A stretch of 7,586 nt of DNA from Lachnospiraceae bacterium (GCA_009774585.1 VSOA01000189.1:1-7586), one strand, 5' to 3'; positions 1 through 5,683 are shown, numbered from the stretch's first letter. The notes: generated by a model from the letters alone, not told the origin. Program-made: numbers and translations.

Positions 1-2
1 GT

Positions 3-497
3 AAGAAATTATTGTCATACCTCCTTTGTATGGTGCTGATTGTGGCAGCGGCATTATTTACGAACGGTTGTAATGGCAGTGCGGGAAATGCGGCATCGTC
101 TGGTACGGAGGCAGATGCGGGGAGCGCGCAGACGGATGTGCAGAACAATTCGGATACTGCGGCAGAGACGGAAACAAATACCTCTGACAGCGGAAACGTG
201 CTTGGCGAAGGCAATAAGAAATTTGCCTTTACCGTGACAGATCAGGATGGTAATGAGACGGCGTTCGAGATTCACACAGACAAAGAGACAGTGGGCGAAG
301 CACTGCTGGAGGTCGGTCTGCTTGAAGGTGAAGACAGTGAATACGGCCTGTATGTCAAGTCTGTCAACGGGATTACGGCCGACTATGACAAAGACGGCGT
401 GTATTGGGCGTTCTATGTGAACGGAGAGTATGCGCAGTCGGGCGTCGATACTACGACGATCACAGAGGGAGACGCCTACTCCTTTAAGGTAGAGTAG
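3..497 (+). CDS. DUF4430 lipoprotein, 5' end cut by window edge (putative cobalamin-capture protein)
   Basis: Surface lipoprotein, probably binding a ligand outside the membrane for the adjacent ECF importer. The frame is open back to base 3 and encodes KKLL before the hydrophobic stretch, so the true start is left of the window; the internal TTG at 12 is not a convincing start. The visible part has a basic n-region, a hydrophobic segment and a lipobox-like FTNGC with Cys at 69-71 (numbered from the TTG, residue 20). A low-complexity linker rich in Ala, Ser, Thr and Asp follows (about residues 22-65), then a domain of about 90 residues (71-161) matching DUF4430, the transcobalamin/intrinsic-factor C-terminal-like fold (FAFTVTDQDG, then GVYWAFYVNGEYAQSGV). 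The lipobox is slightly atypical, with Thr-Asn-Gly before Cys. The gene ends two bases before the ECF S-component. The family assignment is by recognition; cobalamin as ligand is inferred from the fold and neighbour. Confidence 0.85.
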   Translation, partial: KKLLSYLLCMVLIVAAALFTNGCNGSAGNAASSGTEADAGSAQTDVQNNSDTAAETETNTSDSGNVLGEGNKKFAFTVTDQDGNETAFEIHTDKETVGEALLEVGLLEGEDSEYGLYVKSVNGITADYDKDGVYWAFYVNGEYAQSGVDTTTITEGDAYSFKVE

Positions 498-499
498 AT

Positions 500-1012
500 A
501 TGAAACTGACAATCAGGGAAATAGCAGTGTTTGGAATGCTTGGAGGCATTATGTATGCCTCCAAGCTTATTATGGAACTGATACCTAACGTGCATCTGCT
601 GGGGGCGCTGACCATTGCTTATACGGTAGTCTATAGAAAGAAGGCGCTGTATCCGATTTATACTTATGTGATTCTGAACGGAATCTTATGCGGTTTTGCA
701 GCGTGGTGGGTGCCGTATCTGTATTTATGGACGCTTCTGTGGGGTGCGGTCATGCTTCTGCCGAAACAGATGCCGAAGAAAGTGCGTCCCATTGTATATA
801 TGACAGTATGTGCGGCGCACGGCTTTTTGTTCGGGACACTGTATGCTCCGGCGCAGGCGATTTTATTCGGACTGAATTTTAAGGGAATGATTGCATGGAT
901 TGTCGCAGGGCTTCCATGGGACGCCATTCATGGCGTCAGCAATTTCTTCTGCGGATTATTGATCGTACCGATTGTGAAAGTGCTTCAATACGCGGAGAAG
1001 AATAGGGAGTAA
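500..1012 (+). CDS. ECF transporter substrate-specific (S) component
   Basis: A 170-aa integral membrane protein that would bind a vitamin or similar micronutrient and dock onto a shared EcfA/A'/T energising module encoded elsewhere. It shows about six hydrophobic segments (roughly residues 8-28, 32-45, 50-70, 71-87, 97-120, 129-163). The first contains small residues spaced G16-xxx-A20, of the kind S components use to pack against EcfT. A GLPWDAIHGVSN motif (137-148) lies near the C-terminus, as in several uncharacterised S components. Length is typical for the group. The ATG lies two bases after the lipoprotein stop, with AAGG at 486-489 as ribosome binding site, so the two genes are surely co-transcribed. 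Partnership with a DUF4430 lipoprotein suggests cobalamin or a precursor, but the substrate cannot be read from sequence. A strong terminator follows. Confidence 0.85.
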   Translation: MKLTIREIAVFGMLGGIMYASKLIMELIPNVHLLGALTIAYTVVYRKKALYPIYTYVILNGILCGFAAWWVPYLYLWTLLWGAVMLLPKQMPKKVRPIVYMTVCAAHGFLFGTLYAPAQAILFGLNFKGMIAWIVAGLPWDAIHGVSNFFCGLLIVPIVKVLQYAEKNRE

Positions 1013-1032
1013 AAACAGAGTAAGTTGAAATG

Positions 1033-1091
1033 AAACTTCTATAAAATAGAGGAACGGTGCAAACCGGAATCTAATTTATAGAAGTTTTTTT
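1033..1091 (+). terminator. Intrinsic terminator after the ECF S-component
   Basis: Bases 1033-1045 (aaacttctataaa) are perfectly complementary to 1075-1087, giving a 13-bp stem that runs into seven T's (1085-1091). The 29-base interior is itself structured. After an A/A mismatch, taga 1047-1050 pairs with tcta 1070-1073; a purine internal loop (ggaa/gaa) follows; then cggt 1055-1058 pairs with accg 1063-1066, closed by a GCAA tetraloop. It lies 20 bases after the stop codon and should end the lipoprotein/ECF transcript. Confidence 0.88.
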
Positions 1092-1175
1092 GACAATAGA
1101 AATAAGGTTTCTAAGAAAACAATGAATCTGCAATTCCGGATTTTATACCTGCATTTCACACCTACGGTATCGGGT

Positions 1176-1255
1176 AAATTTTTATTTTTGTAAGATAAAT
1201 AAAAATAAATATCAAATATATTTGACATTATGTAAGGTGTGTGATAACTTAGAAT
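1176..1255 (+). promoter_or_regulatory. Candidate promoter of the XRE/ABC operon
   Basis: A perfect -35 TTGACA at 1222-1227 is followed after 17 bases by TAACTT (1245-1250), a weak -10 helped by an upstream TG (1242-1243) as in extended -10 promoters. TAGAAT at 1250-1255 is a better -10 match but would need a 22-base spacer. Upstream, 1176-1220 is almost pure A/T, like an UP element, and contains a perfect 10-bp A/T inverted repeat (1178-1187 with 1197-1206). Between the preceding terminator and this block (1092-1175) I see nothing interpretable. The predicted start site is about 80 bases before the XRE gene. Confidence 0.5.
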
Positions 1256-1263
1256 AGAAGTAC

Positions 1264-1307
1264 GGCATTGACCGTAATGAATTATTATAAAGAAAGGCAA
1301 TGACCGA
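1264..1307 (+). repeat. Near-direct repeat pair upstream of the XRE gene, possible operator
   Basis: GGCATTGACCGT (1264-1275) recurs as GGCAATGACCGA (1296-1307), identical at 10 of 12 positions and offset by 32 bases, about three helical turns. The first copy also lies in a small inverted repeat (acgg 1262-1265, ccgt 1272-1275). Both lie in the predicted 5' leader just before a small XRE-type repressor gene, a usual place for autoregulatory operators. The binding role is inference only. Confidence 0.3.
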
Positions 1308-1363
1308 TGGAACAGCAGAAACCGAAGGAGAGGTGGGCAGATGGCAAGAAATATACCGATTAA
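1307..1363 (+). CDS. Possible 18-codon leader ORF overlapping the XRE start
   Basis: ATG at 1307 opens a short frame (MEQQKPKERWADGKKYTD) that stops at 1361-1363, overlapping the first seven codons of the XRE gene in another frame. AAAGG at 1293-1297 is placed nine bases upstream as a weak ribosome binding site. It could be a leader peptide coupled to the regulator's translation, or simply chance; no homology is recognised. Confidence 0.17.
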   Translation: MEQQKPKERWADGKKYTD

Positions 1364-1541
1364 GGTAGCGAGAGCCGAGAAGGATATGACGCAGAAGGCG
1401 CTTGCGGAAGCCGTTGGAGTATCGAGACAGACGATGAATGCCATTGAGCAGGGAGAATACAATCCTACGATCAAGTTATGCCGTTCGATATGCCGGGTAT
1501 TAGGCAAGAGCCTTGACGAGTTGTTTTGGGAAGATGAGTAA
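1341..1541 (+). CDS. Small XRE/Cro-family helix-turn-helix regulator
   Basis: A 66-aa cytoplasmic DNA-binding protein that is essentially a single HTH_3 domain. The helix-turn-helix covers about residues 16-37: TQKALAEAVGVS, then recognition helix RQTMNAIEQGEYNPTI. The closing helix runs to the C-terminal LGKSLDELFWEDE. Length and end match the small YozG-like XRE proteins that typically sit beside membrane-protein or ABC-transporter genes. The ATG at 1341 has a purine-rich AAGGAGAGGTGG upstream (1325-1336). The downstream membrane protein starts 17 bases after the stop, so they share an operon. It is the obvious candidate to control this unit, probably including itself, but no effector domain is present and no signal can be predicted. 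The family call is secure; the target is inferred. Confidence 0.92.
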   Translation: MARNIPIKVARAEKDMTQKALAEAVGVSRQTMNAIEQGEYNPTIKLCRSICRVLGKSLDELFWEDE

Positions 1542-1558
1542 TAGGAAGGGTGAGATAA

Positions 1559-2047
1559 ATGAAGAAGAGGAAAAACAAATTGGATGAGATGCAGGAACAG
1601 AAATTGCTTCACATCGAGAGCGCAGGCTGTTGGATCGCTTTTATCGGATTGATGCTGGTGATCGCGGCGCAGCTTGTCTATTACGGAGAAGACTGCGGGG
1701 AGCAGATTATTGGAGAAACAATCGTATTTTTATGCATGGGATGTTATATTGTAACTGCATGTGTAAAGAACGGTGTCTGGGACAGGAAGTATGAACCGGG
1801 TTTTAAGGTAAATTTTTGCGCGAGCCTGATCGCGGCAGTGGCTTCCGGCGTGTTGAAATTTGTGATTGTCTATCGTGAGAACGGTACAAATGAGACGGCG
1901 GCAAATGCGGGAACCATAGCAATGATCAGTATCGGTGTCAGTACATTTATACTCTGTTTTGCTTTGCTGTCAATCATGCTTCTGATATATAGGTGGAGAA
2001 AAAACAGGCTGGAAAGCGGTTTGCCGGATGACCAAGAAGACGAATGA
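1559..2047 (+). CDS. Four-helix membrane protein, DUF6773-like
   Basis: A 162-aa integral membrane protein of unknown function. The charged cytoplasmic N-terminus carries LDEMQEQKLLHIESAGCW (8-25), which I recall as typical of DUF6773 proteins accompanying small XRE regulators. Four hydrophobic segments follow at about 22-42, 50-70, 84-105 and 119-144, then a basic RWRKNR and an acidic tail ending DDQEDE, suggesting both termini inside. Five of its Cys residues are in or near the membrane segments (24, 46, 59, 62, 68). GGAAGGG at 1544-1550 is the ribosome binding site. It lies between the regulator and the ABC ATPase (76-base gap, no convincing promoter), so it probably belongs to the transporter unit as an accessory or sensing component; that role is inference. 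The DUF name is from memory and less certain than the membrane character. Confidence 0.82.
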   Translation: MKKRKNKLDEMQEQKLLHIESAGCWIAFIGLMLVIAAQLVYYGEDCGEQIIGETIVFLCMGCYIVTACVKNGVWDRKYEPGFKVNFCASLIAAVASGVLKFVIVYRENGTNETAANAGTIAMISIGVSTFILCFALLSIMLLIYRWRKNRLESGLPDDQEDE

Positions 2048-2123
2048 ACGGGTATGTAGGCGATGATAGCAGCCGATTGCCCCGAAATGCGGATTTGTTA
2101 ATTAGGAAAAGGAGAATTGCAGA

Positions 2124-2939
2124 ATGATTATTGCTGACAATCTGGTAAAGACATTTACCAAGAATGAGAAGAAAAATAAGAAGAGTGATTTCAATGCCGT
2201 GGACGGTATTTCCCTAAATGTGAAAGAAGGGGAGATTGTCGGTATATTGGGTCCGAACGGCGCGGGGAAAACGACACTTCTGCGCATGATGTCCAAGCTT
2301 ATGAATCCCACAAGCGGTATGGTGAGTATCCGCATCAATGATGAAGAAATATCCGACGACATTGAAGTGAAAAGGCATATCGGATATTTGTCCAATAATA
2401 CGAAACTGTACGGACGACTCTCTACGAGGGAATTACTGCAGATGCTTGGAGTGATCTACGGCATATCAGAGGAAGATACGAAGCGCAGAATTGATGAGAT
2501 CAGCCAAGTGCTTACTATGGATTCTTTTATCGATAACAGAATAGAGAAACTGTCCACCGGACAGACGCAGCGCGCTTCGATTGCGCGATGTCTCGTGCAT
2601 GACCCGCAGGTTTATATATTTGATGAGCCGACGCTTGGGCTGGATATCATCAGCAGCGCGGCAATCGTTGATTTCATGAAAGGCGAGCGTGAGAGAGGAA
2701 AGACGGTTCTCTATTCCACTCATTATATGGAAGAAGCAGAATATCTGTGTGACAGAATCATTATGATCCATCGGGGCAGGATCATCGGTGAGGGTACGCC
2801 GGAAGAATTGAGAATGCAGACGGGACATGACAGCTTAAGAGACATTTTTGCGGGATTAATTGCCGAAAACGGCGGACTGGAATCTGACATGTCCGATTTG
2901 GGAAAAGGAGCGGCAGGAAAGAGGAGGGCACGCAGATGA
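2124..2939 (+). CDS. natA: ABC transporter ATP-binding protein, NatA type
   Basis: A 271-aa ATPase subunit that would power the membrane protein encoded immediately downstream. Motifs are in order: Walker A GPNGAGKTT (43-51 region), signature LSTGQ (143-147), Walker B VYIFDEPT (163-170), D-loop GLD (172-174) and switch His200 in STHYMEEAE. The Q-loop position reads IGYLSNN (86-92), with Asn where Gln is usual; related NatA proteins also diverge here. The C-terminus ends in a basic KGAAGKRRARR tail whose codons overlap the next gene's ribosome binding site. The ATG at 2124 is set by AAAAGGAG at 2107-2114. The stop overlaps the permease start as ATGA, indicating translational coupling. Bacillus NatA works with NatB in sodium export; the substrate here could differ (ions, peptides, antimicrobials). 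The ATPase call is certain, the NatA subfamily likely. Confidence 0.93.
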   Translation: MIIADNLVKTFTKNEKKNKKSDFNAVDGISLNVKEGEIVGILGPNGAGKTTLLRMMSKLMNPTSGMVSIRINDEEISDDIEVKRHIGYLSNNTKLYGRLSTRELLQMLGVIYGISEEDTKRRIDEISQVLTMDSFIDNRIEKLSTGQTQRASIARCLVHDPQVYIFDEPTLGLDIISSAAIVDFMKGERERGKTVLYSTHYMEEAEYLCDRIIMIHRGRIIGEGTPEELRMQTGHDSLRDIFAGLIAENGGLESDMSDLGKGAAGKRRARR

Positions 2940-4990
2940 ACACAAAAATCATATGTACATTGGTAAAAAAGGAGATGCTGGACGTATTTAGGGATAAGAA
3001 GACGGTGATTATGATGCTAGTAGTGCCGATTATTCTCTATCCGCTGATTTTTATAGGCGTCATGCAGCTTATGACCTTCATCTCATCCAGTATGGAAGAA
3101 CAGAATTATAAGATTGCAGTGGAAGCCGAGGACGACGGACGATTTTTACATAAACTTGAGGAGTTCAGACGGGATAGTCAGGCTAAAGGAGAACAGACTG
3201 AGGAAAGTCAGTCCTACGAAATCACACTTATAGATGCGGACAGTATAACGGACTACGAGACGGCATTAAATGAGGAAGAAATTGATGTGTATGTCTCAGG
3301 GCAGATGGAAGACGGGAAGATACAGTATGATGTATATTATCTTTCTTCCGTGGAAAATTCAGCTTATGCGGCAAATCTTGTCAAAGAGGTATGCGATGGT
3401 CTGAAAGAAGATATGACAAGACAGATGATTGCGGAAGAAGGTATGGATGCAGAAGCGATTTTGGAGCCGATTCATTATGAGAAGCAGGATATTGCCAGCA
3501 GCGAGCAGTCTATTGGAAGCATTATGGGCTCCATACTTCCTTTTATGCTGATCGTCAGTCTGCTGATGGGAACGATGTACCCGGCAATTGATACAACTGC
3601 CGGAGAACGGGAAAGAGGAACATTGGAAACGATTCTCACACTTCCGGTGACGAATAGGCAGTTGATTGTATCAAAATTTATCACGGTGGCGGTAATTGGT
3701 ATTGCTTCAGCGCTTCTCAATATTGCTTCTATGGGAGCGATTACTTTATATATGTATAAGATGCTGGATATGCAGACAGAGATGAATTCCTTCAATTTGG
3801 CGAAGTTTGTTCCGGCGATACTCGTGTGTATGCTGGCGATCTTTGCCTTCTCCTTATTCATCAGTGCGGTGGCGATGTGCGTAACCTCGTTTGCCAAGAG
3901 TTACAAGGAAGCGAATAATTATATTACGCCGCTTATGCTGGTAGTGATGTTTGTGGGCTACATCGGATTTATACCGAATGTGGAACTGACACAGACGGTG
4001 GCGATGATACCGGTGGCAAATATCTGTCTTCTTATCAAAAATATGCTGTTATTTAAGGTAGAGTATGCTTCGATTGCAGTGGTGCTTTTAAGCAATGTAG
4101 CGTATGCAGTGCTGGCAATTTTGTTCTTAAGCAGGATTTATGACAGTGAGGCAATTCTCTTTTCAGACGGAAAGGCGGGATTACAGCTTTTTGAGAAACG
4201 GGAGAATTTGAAAAAGGGCGGTGTGCCTACCGTGTCTGACGTATGGTTTGTGGTGGCGTTTACGATTCTTCTGATACTCTATGTGGGAAGCATGCTGCAG
4301 GTTAAATTCGGTCTGGCAGGCGTCTTCGGAACGCAGATGATTTTGTTATTCGTGCCGCTGTTCCTTGTAGTCTATACCAAGAGAGATATCAGGCAGACAT
4401 ACGGATTTGCGCGTGCTAAAGTATCCGGATATCTGGGCGGTGCACTGATGATGATAGGGATTGTATTGATTAATTTTGTGCTCGCGGCCGGTTTGATGAG
4501 TCTGTTTCCGGAGAGTACTTCGAATGTAGAGACGGCTTTCGCAAATATTTTCGGTGACAACGTATTGGCAGTGTTTATGGTAGTCGCGATTGCACCGGCA
4601 GTCTGTGAGGAAATGCTGTTCAGAGGAGTCATCATGCATTCCCTGAAAGCGAAATACAAGGTATCATCTGCGATTGCAATTACGGCGGTGCTGTTCGGAC
4701 TGTATCATATGAGTCTTGTGAAATTTATCCCTACCGGATTGCTGGGACTGATTCTTTGTATTGTCGTCTGGAAGACGGGAAGTATTTATCCTGCGATGAT
4801 AATGCATTTTATCAATAATGCAATCAGCATCATTATTACTTACTATCCGGAGCAGGTTGAGAAAGTCTTACCGATACTGGGCAAAAGTAATTTTACAGCG
4901 GTGGATGTACTGTGTCTGTGCGCGGCAGGAGGAATTTTCGCTGCATCGGGCGCACTGGTTCTGTACAAGGCGAAAAGTGCGGCGAAATAG
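2936..4990 (+). CDS. ABC-2 permease (NatB type) fused to CPBP intramembrane protease
   Basis: A 684-aa two-part membrane protein. Residues 1 to about 425 are NatB-like: cytoplasmic start KKEMLDVFRDKKT, TM1 at about 24-48, an extracytoplasmic acidic domain of about 140 residues, then further helices with the conserved GERERGTLETILTLPVT loop (223-239), ending near SRIYDSEAILFSDGK. From about 435 to the end lies a second multi-helix domain of the CPBP (CAAX/Abi/Rce1) family with its three motifs intact: EEMLFRG (558-564), FGLYH (587-591) and HFINN (624-628). These supply the Glu and His/Asn residues expected at a glutamate-type membrane protease site. Stand-alone NatB is near 390 aa, so the extra length is the protease. 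This fusion is a known architecture. GAGGAGGG (2921-2928) precedes the ATG, which overlaps the natA stop. The partner ATPase is natA; a protease role on a lipoprotein or peptide cargo is inferred. Confidence 0.93.
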   Translation: MNTKIICTLVKKEMLDVFRDKKTVIMMLVVPIILYPLIFIGVMQLMTFISSSMEEQNYKIAVEAEDDGRFLHKLEEFRRDSQAKGEQTEESQSYEITLIDADSITDYETALNEEEIDVYVSGQMEDGKIQYDVYYLSSVENSAYAANLVKEVCDGLKEDMTRQMIAEEGMDAEAILEPIHYEKQDIASSEQSIGSIMGSILPFMLIVSLLMGTMYPAIDTTAGERERGTLETILTLPVTNRQLIVSKFITVAVIGIASALLNIASMGAITLYMYKMLDMQTEMNSFNLAKFVPAILVCMLAIFAFSLFISAVAMCVTSFAKSYKEANNYITPLMLVVMFVGYIGFIPNVELTQTVAMIPVANICLLIKNMLLFKVEYASIAVVLLSNVAYAVLAILFLSRIYDSEAILFSDGKAGLQLFEKRENLKKGGVPTVSDVWFVVAFTILLILYVGSMLQVKFGLAGVFGTQMILLFVPLFLVVYTKRDIRQTYGFARAKVSGYLGGALMMIGIVLINFVLAAGLMSLFPESTSNVETAFANIFGDNVLAVFMVVAIAPAVCEEMLFRGVIMHSLKAKYKVSSAIAITAVLFGLYHMSLVKFIPTGLLGLILCIVVWKTGSIYPAMIMHFINNAISIIITYYPEQVEKVLPILGKSNFTAVDVLCLCAAGGIFAASGALVLYKAKSAAK

Positions 4991-5074
4991 GGATGGAACT
5001 TATGCAATACTGTGAGCAGAATAACTAATTTTGTAACAGTGATTTTGGCGAAAACAGAGAAAGAAACGGAAGAC

Positions 5075-5114
5075 ATACCATAGCGTTGACTTTTAAAGTC
5101 AGCTATGGTATTGT
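5075..5114 (+). promoter_or_regulatory. Nested palindrome overlapping a candidate ptsH promoter
   Basis: An outer inverted repeat (ataccatagc 5075-5084, gctatggtat 5102-5111) encloses a perfect inner palindrome TGACTTT-T-AAAGTCA (5087-5101), with only two unpaired left-side bases between them. The same bases hold TTGACT (5086-5091), a 17-base spacer and TATTGT (5109-5114) with TG two bases before it (5106-5107), a fair extended -10 promoter with start near 5121. No T-run follows, so a terminator reading is poor. An operator over the -35 is the best guess; an mRNA 3'-end hairpin for the upstream operon is the alternative. Confidence 0.45.
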
Positions 5115-5151
5115 CAAATCAACAAAGGGATAGTGATTGCGCAAGCGAGCT

Positions 5152-5216
5152 AAACTTATATGCGGTATTTTCGGGAGCAAATGTTTTCGGATTTGGAAAT
5201 GCATATAAGTTTTTTT
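5152..5216 (+). terminator. Terminator-like hairpin between the ABC operon and ptsH
   Basis: aaacttatatgc (5152-5163) pairs perfectly with gcatataagttt (5201-5212), running into seven T's (5210-5216). The 37-base interior can form a weaker hairpin (5172-5178 with 5183-5189, three G-U pairs, loop aaau). It may terminate the upstream operon. If the candidate promoter at 5086-5114 is used, it lies inside the ptsH leader and would act as an attenuator. Outer-stem design resembles the terminator at 1033-1091 (AAACTT ... AAGTTTTTTT). Confidence 0.8.
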
Positions 5217-5313
5217 GTTTATATGGGGTATTGCGCGGAAGCAGATTACATCCCGCAAATAAGTTATATGAGAACTGATTGTGAACAATAGCAAACAAAA
5301 CATATAAGGAGGG
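5155..5313 (+). promoter_or_regulatory. Possible attenuator/RBS-switch leader of ptsH
   Basis: Four short segments alternate in sense: ttatatg (5156-5162), catataa (5202-5208), ttatatg (5264-5270), catataa (5301-5307). The last touches the ptsH ribosome binding site AAGGAGGG (5306-5313). Pairing 1:2 makes the terminator; 3:4 would mask the ribosome binding site; 2:3 would break both. Pairings other than 1:2 are only 7-8 A/U-rich base pairs, so stability is doubtful. The 3:4 loop contains a small hairpin, attg (5278-5281) with caat (5286-5289). Regulation is a hypothesis. Confidence 0.28.
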
Positions 5314-5320
5314 TATCATC

Positions 5321-5578
5321 ATGAAGAAATTTGAGTACACAATTAAAGACGAAGTAGGGATTCATGCAAGACCGGCGGGACTTCTCGTCAAAGAGGCGAA
5401 ACAGTATGAGAGTAAGATTACCGTAACAAAAGACGGTAAGTCCGCAGAGGCGGCTAAACTGATGGCGCTTATGAGTCTTGGTGTTAAATGCGGTGAGACA
5501 GTGGAAGTTGCGGTTGAAGGTGCAGATGAAGAGAAAGCTTATGAAGGTATCAAGACATTCTTTGAGGCAAATCTGTAA
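5321..5578 (+). CDS. ptsH: HPr phosphocarrier protein (lacks regulatory Ser46)
   Basis: An 85-aa cytoplasmic phosphocarrier of the PEP:sugar phosphotransferase system. It accepts phosphate from enzyme I on a histidine and passes it to sugar-specific EIIA domains. The active site GIHARPAG (13-20) places the catalytic His at residue 15 with Arg17 beside it, exactly the canonical numbering. Length fits the family. Counting without gaps to the conserved MSLG (51-54), position 46 is Lys (EAAKLMALMSLG), whereas Bacillus and E. coli HPr have Ser there. The HPr-kinase target used for catabolite repression in Firmicutes is therefore absent from this copy. Phospho-His transfer should be intact. A strong AAGGAGGG lies seven bases before the ATG. 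ptsI follows after 105 bases, in the usual ptsH-ptsI order; the gap holds only a weak 5-bp hairpin (5610-5614 with 5619-5623). Confidence 0.97.
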   Translation: MKKFEYTIKDEVGIHARPAGLLVKEAKQYESKITVTKDGKSAEAAKLMALMSLGVKCGETVEVAVEGADEEKAYEGIKTFFEANL

Positions 5579-5683
5579 AAGGCGCCGAATGTCAGTATTA
5601 AGAAAGATAAACGGTCACCCGTTATTATGTGCCAGAGTATGCGATGCGGTATGGGCTGTAACAGAAAGGGGATGAGAGAACAT

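Noticed and set aside
1300..1368. Alternative 22-codon frame starting at the ATG at 1300
   Set aside because: The AAAGG is only two bases before this ATG, too close to serve as its ribosome binding site.
1076..1612. 178-codon open frame on the minus strand
   Set aside because: It is antisense across the terminator, the promoter region and the whole XRE gene, which has a clear domain and ribosome binding site. Its product shows no recognisable family and the frame is explained as a shadow.
4346..4659. Two overlapping minus-strand frames near 95 codons
   Set aside because: Both lie antisense to the conserved CPBP protease region, whose motifs are intact on the + strand.
5040..5056. TGATTTTGGCGAAAACA as a CcpA cre site
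   Set aside because: The imperfect palindrome has an odd centre and misses several cre consensus positions; too weak to call.
5278..5289. ATTGTGAACAAT as a Rex-type operator
   Set aside because: Only one TTGTGAA half-site is present; the matching TTCACAA half is missing. It is better seen as a small hairpin.
5279..5308. TTGTGA with TATAAG as a ptsH promoter
   Set aside because: The -10 would overlap the ribosome binding site, leaving no room for a normal leader.
5478..5675. 65-codon + strand frame spanning ptsH and the gap
   Set aside because: It is out of frame within ptsH, basic and low in plausible structure, with no ribosome binding site.
5627..5683. Longer ptsI start giving 19 extra residues
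   Set aside because: The extension (MCQSMRCGMGCNRKG...) is unlike enzyme I N-termini and lacks a proper ribosome binding site; MLKLSGKVVYKGI at 5684 fits the family.
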